In this document: positions 18,728-28,203 of the stretch, piece after piece | How positions within the stretch are numbered: the first letter of the stretch is position 1 | How the letters are laid out: every line of letters begins with the position of its first letter | Assembly (NCBI RefSeq): GCF_020832205.1 | Contig: NZ_JAFIFD010000003.1 | Coordinates: 62,001-126,000, forward strand | From: Exiguobacterium sp. | GTDB taxonomy: Bacteria; Bacillota; Bacilli; Exiguobacteriales; Exiguobacteriaceae | DNA: 64,000 nucleotides | Reading direction: 5' to 3' | Notes under the pieces: model-generated | Told to the model about the DNA's origin: nothing | Databases searched by the model: none | What the model saw: only the letters and a program-made list of their open reading frames with translations | Made by a program: the position numbers and the translations under genes

Positions 18728-20383
18728 ATGGAAATCAGAAACTTCTCAGCAAAAGAACGAGCCAAGCGATACGAACAATTGACAGGGGAACGTCACGACG
18801 TCCTCGTCGTCGGTGGCGGGATCACGGGAGCGGGGATTGCCCTTGACGCCGCATCACGGGGGATGAAGACGGCTGTTCTCGAGATGCAAGATTTCGCGGC
18901 CGGCACGTCGAGCCGTTCGACGAAGCTTGTCCACGGGGGACTCCGTTATTTGAAACAGTTCGAAATCGCGCTCGTCGCCGAAGTCGGAAAAGAACGGGCC
19001 ATCGTCTATGAGAACGGTCCCCACGTCACGACACCGGAACGCATGTTGTTGCCGATGCACACGGGCGGCACGTTCGGACCGCTCTCGACGGCGGTCGGTT
19101 TGATGGTGTACGATCTCCTCGCCGGTGTCAAACGGGCCGAGCGCCGACTCATGTTGAAACCGGAAGAAGTCATCCAAAAAGCGCCGCTCGTCAAAAAAGA
19201 CGGCCTTGTCGGCGGCGGCTATTACGTCGAGTACCGCACGGACGACGCACGGATGACGATTGAAGTCGCGAAGGAAGCGGCGAACCATGGGGCGCTCTTG
19301 TTGAACTATTCGAAAGTGACCGGCCTCATCTATGAGAACGGCAAAGTCGTCGGCGTCAACGTCGAGGATCAAATCGACGGGAAGACGTACGAAGTGTATG
19401 CGAAGAAAGTCATCAATGCGACCGGGCCATGGGTCGACGTGCTGCGCGAACAGGACGGCTCGAACAAAGGGAAGATGTTGCGTTTGACGAAAGGGATTCA
19501 CCTCGTCATCGATCAATCGAAATTCCCGCTCAAACAAGCCATCTACTTCGATACACCGGACGGCCGGATGGTGTTCGCCATCCCGCGCGACGGGAAAGCG
19601 TACGTCGGTACGACGGATACGTTCTTTGATAAAGACAAGGCGCACCCGCGTATGACGACGGAAGACCGTGACTACATCTTAGACGCGATCCATTATATGT
19701 TCCCGGATGTGACGGTGACGGCGGACGACGTCGAGTCGAGCTGGGCCGGTATCCGTCCGCTCATTTATGAAGAAGGGAAAGATCCGTCTGAAATCTCGCG
19801 GAAAGATGAAGTCTGGCAGTCGGAGAGCGGCCTCATCACGATTGCCGGCGGGAAACTGACCGGCTACCGCAAAATGTCAGAGACGGTCGTCGATCTCGTG
19901 GCGAAACTGTTGAAACAAGAAGAAGGCATCGTCTTCCTCGCTTCGCGGACGAAGCACATGCCGATGTCGGGCGGTCACGTCGGCGGCTCGAAAGGCTTCG
20001 AAGACTTCTTGACGAAGAAGAAAGCCGAGTTGAAAAACCTCGGGATCGAAGACGACAAGGCGGAACAACTCGTCCGTCTATATGGATCAAACATTGACCG
20101 TGTCACTGAACGGATGGACTCGAACGCGTACGACCTCCCAGAGATCGTCTACGCTCAACTTCTTTACGGCATCGAAGAAGAGGCGGTCGTCCGGGCCATC
20201 GACTTCCTCGTTCGCCGTACGGGCGCGATGTTCTTTGACATCGATTTCGTCCAAAATTACAAAGACGGCGTGTTGCGCTGCATGGCGGACGTCTTCAAAT
20301 GGTCGGACGCACGTCTCGAAGAAGAGCGGGCCGAGGTCGAGAAAGAGATCGAACTCGCGGTCGTGCCGGTGACAGTCGAATAA
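18728..20383 (+). CDS. glpD: aerobic glycerol-3-phosphate dehydrogenase
   Basis: FAD enzyme on the inner membrane face that oxidises sn-glycerol 3-phosphate to DHAP and passes electrons to menaquinone. 551 residues, typical length. The N-terminal dinucleotide fold is [19 protein letters not shown] (about 24-42); [17 protein letters not shown] and the later [21 protein letters not shown] segment are GlpD signatures, and the C-terminal helical cap domain is present. ATG 18728 follows AGGAGGG. The leader attenuator suggests induction by glycerol-3-phosphate. No glpF or glpK is adjacent. Confidence 0.96.
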   Translation: MEIRNFSAKERAKRYEQLTGERHDVLVVGGGITGAGIALDAASRGMKTAVLEMQDFAAGTSSRSTKLVHGGLRYLKQFEIALVAEVGKERAIVYENGPHVTTPERMLLPMHTGGTFGPLSTAVGLMVYDLLAGVKRAERRLMLKPEEVIQKAPLVKKDGLVGGGYYVEYRTDDARMTIEVAKEAANHGALLLNYSKVTGLIYENGKVVGVNVEDQIDGKTYEVYAKKVINATGPWVDVLREQDGSNKGKMLRLTKGIHLVIDQSKFPLKQAIYFDTPDGRMVFAIPRDGKAYVGTTDTFFDKDKAHPRMTTEDRDYILDAIHYMFPDVTVTADDVESSWAGIRPLIYEEGKDPSEISRKDEVWQSESGLITIAGGKLTGYRKMSETVVDLVAKLLKQEEGIVFLASRTKHMPMSGGHVGGSKGFEDFLTKKKAELKNLGIEDDKAEQLVRLYGSNIDRVTERMDSNAYDLPEIVYAQLLYGIEEEAVVRAIDFLVRRTGAMFFDIDFVQNYKDGVLRCMADVFKWSDARLEEERAEVEKEIELAVVPVTVE

Positions 20384-20393
20384 ACGAGCAAAA

Positions 20394-20429
20394 AAAACGG
20401 AACTTCGCTCAAGGGCGGAGTTCCGTTTT
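20394..20429. terminator. bidirectional terminator after glpD
   Basis: AAAACGGAACT/AGTTCCGTTTT with an inner CGC/GCG pair, A run before and T run after. It is shared with the convergent gene on the minus strand. Confidence 0.87.
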
Positions 20430-20881
20430 CATATGCCGAGCTCGTCGTAATACGCCATGATTCGGTCGTCGAGTGCGAGGACGACATCTTCGTCACTGGT
20501 GAAGTAGAACAAGATATACGTTCCGTCTTCCCGATACACTTCGGCCTCGACCGTGAGTGTGGTCGGACGCCCTTCAAACATGACGTCGATCTCACCGAGC
20601 GGATGGAGAATCGCTTCTTGCAAACTTGGGTCCGACACTTGTTGTTGAATCGCGTCGACAGCGGTTGCCGCGATCGGTGTGTCAAACACTTCAGAGATGA
20701 CGCCGAACGTCTCAGGGATGTCTTCTAGCTCGGCATCGATGGACGTGGCGAGCGGGACGTCGTCTTCGTAAAACTCATCGTAGGCGAGAGGGACCGCTTC
20801 ATTCCCGAACGCCCAAGCGGTAACGGCGACACCGCCGGACATGGCGAGCAAAAACAGCATAAAGCCGAATAATGATTTCAT
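20429..20881 (-). CDS. hypothetical membrane-anchored extracytoplasmic protein
   Basis: 150 residues: an N-terminal hydrophobic segment (about 4-24) likely acts as signal anchor, and the acidic remainder is outside the cell. The C-terminal half looks beta-rich (TLTVEAEVYREDGTYILFYFTSDEDVVLA). No family recognised. ATG 20881 follows AGGAG at good spacing; a 31-codon upstream extension has no ribosome site. It converges on glpD and diverges from the YxeA-like gene, which is also exported. Confidence 0.65.
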   Translation of the reverse strand: MKSLFGFMLFLLAMSGGVAVTAWAFGNEAVPLAYDEFYEDDVPLATSIDAELEDIPETFGVISEVFDTPIAATAVDAIQQQVSDPSLQEAILHPLGEIDVMFEGRPTTLTVEAEVYREDGTYILFYFTSDEDVVLALDDRIMAYYDELGI

Positions 20882-20992
20882 ATCGTATCTCCTATCTGTG
20901 TCAATGAACTCAGTATAGCAAGCGGTGCGGTGTTTAGGAATCGCTAGAATATGGTATGGAAAGATAGCGATCATATGAAGCGAGGGATACCG

Positions 20993-21337
20993 ATGAAGCG
21001 GAAGCGACTACTAGCCACGATCCTCTTTCTTGCCGCTCTCGCCGGATGGTTCCTCATCGACACGGACCGTCTGTTTGCGGACACTTACTACGTCCGCATC
21101 CCGAGCATCGAGACGGCGGGCCGAGACGGGGCAGATTACGAATATACGACGATTGGCTATCATGAAGAGAAGAAGAAACGATCTTTCACGTTCACGTCCG
21201 CCTCACGGCTCGCGGAAGGCGATTTTTTCAAGCTGTACGTGAAAGACGAAGGAACGGTGACGACGTTCGAGAAAGTCGACGAACGGGACGTCCCGCCGGA
21301 ATTGAAGATGGAACAGGCCGGGGAGACGGGGCTTTGA
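20993..21337 (+). CDS. YxeA family (DUF1093) exported protein
   Basis: 114 residues with an N-terminal hydrophobic signal or anchor (about 5-22) and the DUF1093 small beta-barrel: TYYVRIPS, then YEYTTIGYHEEKKKRSFTF, then the characteristic LAEGDFFKLYVKDEGTVTTFEKVDERDVPP. Function of the family is unknown. ATG 20993 follows GAGGG; earlier in-frame codons lack a site. It stands alone, divergent from the previous hypothetical gene. Confidence 0.75.
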   Translation: MKRKRLLATILFLAALAGWFLIDTDRLFADTYYVRIPSIETAGRDGADYEYTTIGYHEEKKKRSFTFTSASRLAEGDFFKLYVKDEGTVTTFEKVDERDVPPELKMEQAGETGL

Positions 21338-21445
21338 GCCTCGTTCCCTTCTTTTAGAAATCGACGCGTCGCCAAACGAAACCGGATTTGGTATGGTTAT
21401 GGATGGAGCGTAAACTAGATCACGAACAGGAAAGAAGGGTAACCG

Positions 21446-21805
21446 ATGTCACGCATGTTAATTGCAGACGACCAGGACGGGATTCGATTGATGCTCGCCC
21501 AAGTATTTCAAAACCTCGGCATCGAGGTCGATACGGCGAACGACGGGCTCTCTGCCTGGGAAAAACTCGAACAGAACGGATATGATTTAGTACTACTCGA
21601 CATGAACATGCCGCGTATGTTCGGGCATGAAGTGCTTCGGAACATGCGACAGCAAGACATCGACACACCGGTCATGATCATGACGGCGTTTGGGGAGAAG
21701 ACGACGATCGAAGAAGTAAAACGGCTCGGCATCGCCGCCCAGTTCGAGAAGCCGTTCGACATTTACGGAATGATCGAGAAAGTGAAAGAAGTGTTAGAAA
21801 TCTGA
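21446..21805 (+). CDS. spo0F: Spo0F-like single-domain response regulator
   Basis: 119-residue receiver domain with no output domain. Acidic pocket Asp8-Asp9, phosphorylation site Asp52 (LVLLDMNMP), Thr80 (IMTAFGE) and Lys102 (FEKPFD) are all present. The loop after the acidic pair reads DDQDGIR, matching the Gln-x-Gly-Ile-Arg surface that B. subtilis Spo0F uses to contact KinA and Spo0B. The position between pyrG and fbaA is the B. subtilis spo0F position. In a non-spore-former it probably acts in a reduced phosphorelay or another His-Asp pathway. ATG 21446 follows AAGAAGGG. Confidence 0.85.
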   Translation: MSRMLIADDQDGIRLMLAQVFQNLGIEVDTANDGLSAWEKLEQNGYDLVLLDMNMPRMFGHEVLRNMRQQDIDTPVMIMTAFGEKTTIEEVKRLGIAAQFEKPFDIYGMIEKVKEVLEI

Positions 21806-21828
21806 TGTTTCGTCACGAAGATGACATA

Positions 21829-21842
21829 TGTAAACGCTTGCG
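21829..21842. promoter_or_regulatory. cre site (CcpA) upstream of fbaA
   Basis: TGTAAACGCTTGCG matches the cre consensus TGWAARCGYTWNCW at 13 of 14 positions. It lies about 50 bp upstream of the -10 hexamer, where CcpA often activates rather than represses. Confidence 0.65.
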
Positions 21843-21869
21843 CAGAGCCATTTCTATCTCCGAATAGCA

Positions 21870-21898
21870 TAGGCACACGTTTCGACGTGTGTTATAAT
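21870..21898 (+). promoter_or_regulatory. fbaA promoter
   Basis: -10 TATAAT (21893-21898), perfect consensus, with TAGGCA 17 bp upstream as a -35. Confidence 0.7.
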
Positions 21899-21965
21899 GG
21901 GAACGAATTGCACGGGGGCATTTTTCCCAAAGTGCACAATAGCGAACAGACAGGAGGATGTCATT

Positions 21966-22820
21966 ATGCCATTAGTATCAATGACAGAAATGCTTAACAA
22001 AGCATTCGAAGGCAAGTATGCAGTAGGCCAATTCAACATCAACAACCTCGAGTGGACGCAAGCGATTCTTCGCGCTGCGGAAGACGAGAAATCACCAGTT
22101 ATCCTCGGTGTATCAGAAGGTGCAGCGAAGTACATGGGTGGCTTCACAACAGTTGTCAAAATGGTTGAAGGTCTCATGCACGACTACAACATCACTGTTC
22201 CAGTTGCAATCCACCTCGACCACGGTTCTTCATTCGACAAGTGTAAAGCAGCGATCGACGCTGGTTTCACATCAGTCATGATCGACGGTTCACACCACCC
22301 GATCGACGAAAACGTCGAAATGACGAAACAAGTCGTTGAATACGCACACGCTAAAGGCGCTTCAGTTGAAGCGGAAGTCGGCACAGTCGGCGGCGAAGAA
22401 GACGGCGTCGTTGGCGGCGTACAATACGCTGACCTCGAAGAGTGCGTACGTGTCGTCAAAGAAGCGAAAGTTGACGCTCTTGCGGCAGCACTCGGTTCTG
22501 TACACGGCGAATACCAAGGCGAGCCAAAACTCGGCTTCAAAGAGATGGAAGAAATCGCGGAAGCGACAAAAACTCCACTCGTTCTTCACGGCGGTTCAGG
22601 AATTCCTGAGCACCAAATCAAAAAAGCAATCGAGCTCGGCCACAGCAAAATCAACGTTAACACAGAGTGCCAACAAGAATGGACTCGTGCAGTACGTGAG
22701 AAAGTCGCTGCTGACTCGAAAGTATATGACCCACGTAAAATCATCGGACCTGGTATCGAAGCGATCTACAACGTCGTTACTGGCAAGATGCGTGAGTTCG
22801 GTTCAAGCAACCAAGCTTAA
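21966..22820 (+). CDS. fbaA: class II fructose-1,6-bisphosphate aldolase
   Basis: Zinc enzyme of glycolysis and gluconeogenesis that cleaves fructose 1,6-bisphosphate into DHAP and glyceraldehyde 3-phosphate. 284 residues. AIHLDHGSS holds catalytic Asp85 and zinc ligand His86; [10 protein letters not shown] is the family signature; VLHGGSGIP and KINVNTEC complete the phosphate and zinc site. Codon use is visibly more T-ending and optimised than in its neighbours, as expected for a highly expressed gene. ATG 21966 follows AGGAGG. It has its own promoter, a cre site and a terminator. Confidence 0.96.
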   Translation: MPLVSMTEMLNKAFEGKYAVGQFNINNLEWTQAILRAAEDEKSPVILGVSEGAAKYMGGFTTVVKMVEGLMHDYNITVPVAIHLDHGSSFDKCKAAIDAGFTSVMIDGSHHPIDENVEMTKQVVEYAHAKGASVEAEVGTVGGEEDGVVGGVQYADLEECVRVVKEAKVDALAAALGSVHGEYQGEPKLGFKEMEEIAEATKTPLVLHGGSGIPEHQIKKAIELGHSKINVNTECQQEWTRAVREKVAADSKVYDPRKIIGPGIEAIYNVVTGKMREFGSSNQA

Positions 22821-22832
22821 TCCTGTCCCACC

Positions 22833-22864
22833 AAGTCGACTCTTTTCGAAGAGTCGGCTTTTTT
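22833..22864 (+). terminator. terminator after fbaA
   Basis: AAGTCGACTC/GAGTCGGCTT stem with an 8-base loop and a T run. Confidence 0.88.
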
Positions 22865-22969
22865 CATTTTTCGATCTCTGGTGCACAAGGGTGTAAATGG
22901 TGTGGCAATTCGAGGGAGGTTTCCTCATAATAAGGAGTGTAAGCGATCACATTTCAAGGAGGAATACAC

Positions 22970-23620
22970 ATGCAGTTTTTCATTGACACGGCAAACGTGG
23001 AAGACATCAAGAAAGCTCACCGGATGGGCGTCATCGGGGGCGTGACGACCAATCCATCGCTCGTCGCGAAAGAAGGCGTCGACTTCCATACACGGCTTCG
23101 TGAGATTTGTGAGATCGTCGGGGATCTCTCGGTCAGTGCGGAAGTTATTGCACTCGATGCAGCGGGTATGGTGGAAGAAGGAAAGGAACTTGCGGCCATC
23201 GCACCGAATATTACAGTCAAGGTACCGATGACACCGGATGGCATGCAAGCCGTCCATGAATTTTCAAAACTCGGCATCAAGACGAACGTGACGCTCATCT
23301 TCAACGCCAACCAAGCACTCTTAGCGGCACGTGCCGGCGCGTCATACGTCTCGCCGTTCATCGGTCGTCTAGATGATATCGGGCAAGACGGTCTTGACCT
23401 TGTCGAGACGATCGCAGACATCTTCGCGATCCACGGCATCGAGACGGAAATCATTGCCGCATCGGTCCGTCATCCGGTACATGTGACGAAAGCGGCCTTA
23501 CTTGGTGCCGACATCGCCACCGTACCGTACAAAGTCATCGAACAGATGATGAAACATCCGCTCACTGACAAAGGAATCGAGCAGTTCCTAGCGGATTGGA
23601 ACAACGCTCAATCCAAATAA
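22970..23620 (+). CDS. tal: transaldolase (fructose-6-phosphate aldolase subfamily)
   Basis: 216-residue short transaldolase (YwjH type) of the non-oxidative pentose phosphate pathway. The Schiff-base lysine is Lys84 in [20 protein letters not shown] near the N-terminus and [10 protein letters not shown] are family signatures. The short form is shared with fructose-6-phosphate aldolases, but the bacillar enzyme acts as transaldolase. ATG 22970 follows AAGGAGG. It sits between fbaA and the murA paralogue as in B. subtilis. Confidence 0.93.
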   Translation: MQFFIDTANVEDIKKAHRMGVIGGVTTNPSLVAKEGVDFHTRLREICEIVGDLSVSAEVIALDAAGMVEEGKELAAIAPNITVKVPMTPDGMQAVHEFSKLGIKTNVTLIFNANQALLAARAGASYVSPFIGRLDDIGQDGLDLVETIADIFAIHGIETEIIAASVRHPVHVTKAALLGADIATVPYKVIEQMMKHPLTDKGIEQFLADWNNAQSK

Positions 23621-23646
23621 GTTCGTCGTAGAAAGGTTTGATCATC

Positions 23647-24900
23647 GTGGAAATTCTCCATATCGTAGGACAGCAAAAACTTGAAGGTACAGTCGACATC
23701 AGCGGCGCCAAACAAAGCGCGTTACCGTGCCTCGTCGCGGCGCTCCTCACCGAGGAACCGGTGACGATCGAAAACGTCCCGGGCATCGAGGACGTCGAAG
23801 TGATGCTCAGTCTATTACAAGAACTCGGGGTCACAGTGGAACGGGACGGCGAACGGGTGACACTTCACGCCAAAGATGCCGTCGCCATGCCGTTACTCGG
23901 CTCGGAGACACGAAAAGTCCGGGCTGCTGTCTATTTGCTCGGCGTGTTCGCGGCCCGGTTCAAAAAAGGAGCCGTCGGATTGCCGGGAGGATATGCGATT
24001 GGTCCACGACCGATCGATTTGCACTTGAAAGCGTTAGAGCGGCTCGGCATCCATGTCGAAAATGAGTCGGGTCTTTATCACGTCCGTGTCGACAAATTGG
24101 TCGGCGATCGGATTTATCTCGACTTGCGTTCGTTCGGGGCGACGGTGAGCGCCATGCTCGCCGCCGTACTTGCCGAAGGGACGACGGTCATCGAGAACGC
24201 CGCGATCGACCCGGAAGTCGTCGACGTCGCCACGATGCTCACTTCGATGGGGGCGCACGTCATCGGCGCCGGAACGGACGAGATCCGCATCAAAGGGGTC
24301 GAGCGTCTGCACGGATGTACGCACACGCTCATCCCGGACCGGTTAGAAGCCGGGACGTTCATGATTTACGGGGCGGTAGCCGGGGAAGTGACGGTTCAAA
24401 ACGTCATCCCGCACCATCTCGAAGGGGTCATTCAAAAACTGCTCGACTACGGCGCTGAAGTCGAAGTCGGGGAAGAGGCGATCACCGTCCGGGCGAACAC
24501 GTTCGTGCCGACGGATATCCGCGTCTTCCATTACTCGGGATATCCGACCGACCTTCAGCCGATCATGTCGGCCGCACTCTTAAAGGCGGACGGGACGAGC
24601 ATCGTGACGGACAAGCTGTATGCACAGCGCTTCCGTCACATCGCCGAGATGCGCCGCATGAACGCACAAATCACGCTCGAAGACGCATCGGCCGTCATCC
24701 GCGGCGGCAATCCGCTCGCGAACGCCGAGATGGAATGCGCGGATGCGCGCAGCGGGGCGGCGCTCGTCTTATCGGGCCTTCAGGCGAGTGGGGAATCGAC
24801 CGTGCTTCATGCAGAAAGATTGAACGACTCATACGTCGACTTCGTCGGCAAACTAAAACGACTCGGCGCGCTCGTCTGGGTAGATGAGGTGTCCGAGTAA
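23647..24900 (+). CDS. MurA paralogue (EPSP synthase fold) lacking catalytic residues
   Basis: 417 residues with the full UDP-GlcNAc 1-carboxyvinyltransferase fold, at the position of murA2 (murZ) in B. subtilis. Many substrate-binding residues remain (Lys22; the Arg in KVRAA; Arg in PRPIDLHL; Asp in PTDLQP; Arg in QRFRHI; Arg in ADARSG). However, the usual KN pair is Lys22-Gln23, the catalytic Cys of LPGGC is Tyr116 (codon TAT at 23992-23994), and the Arg of the DRGYE motif is replaced (LNDSYVD). Enolpyruvyl transfer is therefore doubtful; it may be a regulatory or altered enzyme. GTG 23647 is chosen over TTG 23638 on ribosome-site spacing. The canonical murA begins at 63879. Confidence 0.85.
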   Translation: MEILHIVGQQKLEGTVDISGAKQSALPCLVAALLTEEPVTIENVPGIEDVEVMLSLLQELGVTVERDGERVTLHAKDAVAMPLLGSETRKVRAAVYLLGVFAARFKKGAVGLPGGYAIGPRPIDLHLKALERLGIHVENESGLYHVRVDKLVGDRIYLDLRSFGATVSAMLAAVLAEGTTVIENAAIDPEVVDVATMLTSMGAHVIGAGTDEIRIKGVERLHGCTHTLIPDRLEAGTFMIYGAVAGEVTVQNVIPHHLEGVIQKLLDYGAEVEVGEEAITVRANTFVPTDIRVFHYSGYPTDLQPIMSAALLKADGTSIVTDKLYAQRFRHIAEMRRMNAQITLEDASAVIRGGNPLANAEMECADARSGAALVLSGLQASGESTVLHAERLNDSYVDFVGKLKRLGALVWVDEVSE

Positions 24901-24917
24901 CGAAGGGGAGAATTCGG

Positions 24918-25886
24918 GTGGAACGTAGTTTATCAATGGAATTGGTCCGGGTCACGGAAGCGGCAGCGCTCGCTTCGGCCCGCTGGATGGGAAAAGGTTT
25001 GAAAGTGGAGGCTGATGACGCGGCGACGACGGCAATGCGTGACGTCTTCGATACGATTCCGATGAAAGGAATCGTCGTCATCGGCGAAGGCGAGATGGAC
25101 GAGGCCCCGATGCTCTATATCGGCGAGAAAGTCGGAAACGGCTATGGGTCACGTCTCGATGTCGCCGTCGATCCGCTTGAAGGGACGAGCATCGTCGCGA
25201 CCGGAACGTGGGGTGCGCTCGCCGTGCTCGCCGTTGCCGACGCCGGTGACCTTCTCCACGCACCGGACATGTACATGGATAAGATTGCGGTCGGACCGGA
25301 AGCGGCCGGGCTGATCAGTCTCGACAACTCGATTGAAGAAAATATCGCCATCGTCGCCAAGGCGAAAGGCAAAAACGTCGAAGACGTCGTCGTCACAATC
25401 TTGCACCGCGACCGCCACGAAGAGATGATTCAACGCGTTCGGGCGACGGGTGCCCGAATCAAATTGATTCCGGATGGCGATGTCGCCGCGGCAATCAACA
25501 CGGCGTTCCCGAAAACCGGGGTCGACTTGTTGCTCGGGTCGGGCGGGGCGCCGGAAGGCGTCATCGCAGCCGTCGCCATGAAATGTCTCGGCGGTGACTT
25601 CCAAGGGCGCTTGCTCCCGGAAGACGAGGCGCAAGAAAAGCGTTGCCAAGACATGGGGATTGCCGACACGGGACGGATTTTACTTCTCGACGACCTCGTC
25701 AAAGGTGAGGACTGCATCTTCGCCGCGACCGGTGTGACGGACGGGGAGTTGCTTCGCGGTGTCCAGTTCACCGGACAGGGCGGACAGACCCACTCGGTCG
25801 TCATGCGGGCGAAGTCGGGGACGGTCCGTTTCGTCGAAGGGATCCATTCCTTGAAGAAAAAACCGAAAATGGTCATGAAACCTTGA
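24918..25886 (+). CDS. glpX: class II fructose-1,6-bisphosphatase GlpX
   Basis: Gluconeogenic phosphatase converting fructose 1,6-bisphosphate to fructose 6-phosphate, 322 residues. The metal site is seen as [16 protein letters not shown] and [12 protein letters not shown] (Asp-Pro-Leu-Glu-Gly-Thr), followed by [15 protein letters not shown] 24918 is the start: GAAGGGGAG lies 8 bases upstream. It follows the murA paralogue by 17 bases, so the two form one transcript, the same order as B. subtilis murAB-glpX (ywjI). Confidence 0.95.
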   Translation: MERSLSMELVRVTEAAALASARWMGKGLKVEADDAATTAMRDVFDTIPMKGIVVIGEGEMDEAPMLYIGEKVGNGYGSRLDVAVDPLEGTSIVATGTWGALAVLAVADAGDLLHAPDMYMDKIAVGPEAAGLISLDNSIEENIAIVAKAKGKNVEDVVVTILHRDRHEEMIQRVRATGARIKLIPDGDVAAAINTAFPKTGVDLLLGSGGAPEGVIAAVAMKCLGGDFQGRLLPEDEAQEKRCQDMGIADTGRILLLDDLVKGEDCIFAATGVTDGELLRGVQFTGQGGQTHSVVMRAKSGTVRFVEGIHSLKKKPKMVMKP

Positions 25887-25894
25887 TTCTCTCG

Positions 25895-25924
25895 AGCTGC
25901 AGACTTCGTGTCTGCAGCTTTTTT
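25895..25924 (+). terminator. terminator after glpX
   Basis: AGCTGCAGAC/GTCTGCAGCT, a perfect 10-bp stem, then six Ts. Confidence 0.9.
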
Positions 25925-25988
25925 GATGTGTGTCTACATATTTAAGAAGCGACGGGAACGGGAATAAAACAGGCAGGAGGTGGAGCGA

Positions 25989-26915
25989 ATGATTGAAGTC
26001 GAAACGCTCGTCAAGACGTACGAGGACGTCCCGGCCGTCGATGGCGTCTCGTTTTCTGTGGACGAAGGAGAGATTTTCGCCTTTCTCGGTCCGAACGGGG
26101 CCGGCAAGTCGACGATGGTACAAATGTTGACGACGCTCGTCCGCCCGACGGCAGGCTCGGCGCGCGTCAACGGGTACGATGTCGTCAAACAAGAGAAAGA
26201 AGTCCGGCTCTCGATCGGGGTCGCCCTTCAAGAGACGGGAATCGACAAGGTGCTCACCGGTCGTGAACTGCTCGTCCTCCAAGGACGCCTCTTCAAGATG
26301 ACGAAGCAAGAAGCGGAACAACGGGCCGAGGAACTGTTGCGGGTCGTCTCGTTGACAGATGCAGCCGACCGGCGGAGCGGGACGTACTCAGGCGGGATGC
26401 GGCGCCGTCTCGACTTGGCGCTCACGCTCGTGCACCGGCCGACCGTGTTGTTTTTGGATGAGCCGACGACCGGGCTCGACCCGGCGAGCCGTATCGAGAT
26501 ATGGAACGAAGTGAGACGGCTCAATCGCGAATTCGGAACGACGATTTTTTTGACGACGCAGTATTTGGAAGAGGCGGATGAACTCGCTGATCGTATCGCC
26601 ATCATTCATCATGGAAAGCTCATCAGTGAAGGGACGGCCGAAGAGTTGAAACGGCTCGTCGGCGGCGAGACGATCGCGATGACGTTTCACAACGATGAAG
26701 AAGCGGCAACGGCGGCCCGTCTGTTCGGTCATGCGGCGACGGGCGCGAACGTCACGTTCGAGCTGCGCGACTACACGCTGATGGAAGTGATTCGGTTGCT
26801 CGATGACCGTGCCTTACAACCGGAACGTTTGACCGTGAAGCAACCATCGCTCGACGACGTGTTCTTAAAAGTGACCGGCGAGTCGTATGAAGGGGGTGTC
26901 CCGAATGTGGACTGA
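25989..26915 (+). CDS. ABC transporter ATP-binding protein (drug/daunorubicin type)
   Basis: 308 residues, nucleotide-binding subunit of an ABC-2 exporter. Walker A GPNGAGKST (about 36-44), signature YSGGMRRRLDLAL, Walker B VLFLDEPTTGLDP and the H-loop region are complete, and the C-terminal 80 residues form the DUF4162-type extension of DrrA-like proteins. It works with the permease encoded directly downstream, whose start codon overlaps this gene. ATG 25989 follows AGGAGG. The exported substrate is unknown. Confidence 0.92.
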   Translation: MIEVETLVKTYEDVPAVDGVSFSVDEGEIFAFLGPNGAGKSTMVQMLTTLVRPTAGSARVNGYDVVKQEKEVRLSIGVALQETGIDKVLTGRELLVLQGRLFKMTKQEAEQRAEELLRVVSLTDAADRRSGTYSGGMRRRLDLALTLVHRPTVLFLDEPTTGLDPASRIEIWNEVRRLNREFGTTIFLTTQYLEEADELADRIAIIHHGKLISEGTAEELKRLVGGETIAMTFHNDEEAATAARLFGHAATGANVTFELRDYTLMEVIRLLDDRALQPERLTVKQPSLDDVFLKVTGESYEGGVPNVD

Positions 26916-27675
26916 GACGTGGCTGTTCACGAAACGGAGTCTGGTCACGACGATCCGCAATCCGTTCTCGTTCATTCCGAACTTGATCATTTCCGTGTTT
27001 TTCTTGCTCGTTTATACGAGCGGGCTGTCAAGCATAGCCTCGTTGCCTCAATTTGACGGGAGCGCCTATTTGAACTTCATCTTGCCCGTCTCCATCGTCT
27101 CCGGGGCGGTCGGCGGGGCCGGGGGGACCGGACAAGCGCTCGTCCGTGACATTGAGAGCGGTTATTTTGCGCGGCTCCTCCTCACGCCGGCGACGCGGAC
27201 GGCAATCGTCCTCGGTCCGATGATCGCCGGTATGTTGCAGTTGTTCGTCCAGACGCTCCTCATCTTTGCCGTCGCGTTCATGCTCGGACTCGACATCCCG
27301 GTCGGTTTGCCGGGATTCTTGTTCACGGTGTTGCTCGCGCTCGGCTTCGGGCTCGGCTTTGCCGGTTATTCGGTCGGGGTCGCGTTGAAGACGCGGAATG
27401 CTCAGGCGGCACAAGCCGGAACGCTTCTCTTCTTCCCGCTCATCTTCTTGTCGACGACGTTCGTCCCGAAAGAGTTGATTGAAGCGGAGTGGCTCAAAGT
27501 AGCGGCGACGCTCAATCCGACGACGTATATTTTCGAGGGGATGCGCGCCGTCTTGACACAGCCGACGATTGACTGGGGCGCCTTGTCGGCGGGCCTCGCC
27601 GTCGCCGGTGCGATGAGTGTCATCATGGTCGTCTTCGCCGCGACGAACGCGAGGGGAGCCTTGAAACAAAAATGA
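26905..27675 (+). CDS. ABC-2 type transporter permease (DrrB-like)
   Basis: 256 residues with six membrane helices in the ABC-2 pattern, including the conserved segment with PLIFLSTTFVPKELIEAEWL and NPTTYIFEGMRAVL before the last helix. It forms the channel partner of the preceding ATPase. ATG 26905 lies inside the end of the ATPase gene (11-base overlap) behind GAAGGGGGTG, so synthesis of the two is coupled. Likely role is efflux of a hydrophobic compound; no specific substrate can be seen. Confidence 0.9.
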   Translation: MWTETWLFTKRSLVTTIRNPFSFIPNLIISVFFLLVYTSGLSSIASLPQFDGSAYLNFILPVSIVSGAVGGAGGTGQALVRDIESGYFARLLLTPATRTAIVLGPMIAGMLQLFVQTLLIFAVAFMLGLDIPVGLPGFLFTVLLALGFGLGFAGYSVGVALKTRNAQAAQAGTLLFFPLIFLSTTFVPKELIEAEWLKVAATLNPTTYIFEGMRAVLTQPTIDWGALSAGLAVAGAMSVIMVVFAATNARGALKQK

Positions 27676-27701
27676 CGGGCAGGGTTAATCCTGCTCGTCA
27701 T
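27672..27701. terminator. convergent terminator
   Basis: ATGACG-GCAGG / CCTGC-CGTCAT stem (one bulge) spanning the stops of the ABC permease and the minus-strand membrane gene. The T tail is weak on both sides. Confidence 0.6.
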
Positions 27702-28086
27702 GTTCAATCATATAGGTGACGATCAAAAAGAAGATGAAACTGATCAAGGAGACCGTACCACCGATGATGAAATAAACCATCGTGAACGTCTCGTTCCACT
27801 GAAACGGGTTCATCGCATAGAGCCACATCCCGCTCGTCAATCCAATCGAGCCGATGACGGCCGTCCAGCCATGGACAGTGACGAGCAACGGGTGCTTCAC
27901 GCGATACAACCGATAAAAGACGCCCCAAGCAAAGACGGATAACCAACCGGCGAGCAAGATGTGGGCGTGAATCGGTCGAAACGCATAGCTCCCGGCCCCT
28001 GACATGTGCGAGCCGATGGCCGTCCCGATGACGCCGAAGACGGCGGCGAGGCGGATGAGACGCAGACTCCAAGTTTTTTCTACCAT
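27685..28086 (-). CDS. hypothetical four-helix membrane protein
   Basis: 133 residues with four membrane helices. The first loop has RPIHAHILLAGW, resembling a segment of heme-copper oxidase subunit I, and short stand-alone proteins of this kind occur in bacilli. The His pair could bind metal or heme, but the remaining oxidase ligands are absent, so I make no functional claim. ATG 28086 follows AAGGAGTG. Monocistronic. Confidence 0.65.
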   Translation of the reverse strand: MVEKTWSLRLIRLAAVFGVIGTAIGSHMSGAGSYAFRPIHAHILLAGWLSVFAWGVFYRLYRVKHPLLVTVHGWTAVIGSIGLTSGMWLYAMNPFQWNETFTMVYFIIGGTVSLISFIFFLIVTYMIEHDEQD

Positions 28087-28203
28087 ATGTGATCACTCCT
28101 TATTAGAATCGTCTCAAGTGTACCGGACGAATGTGAACGCAATATGAATGAAGGTTAACTTCAGTTCACGCGTGGAACAACGGGAAGAAGGGAGGGAGCA
28201 TAG

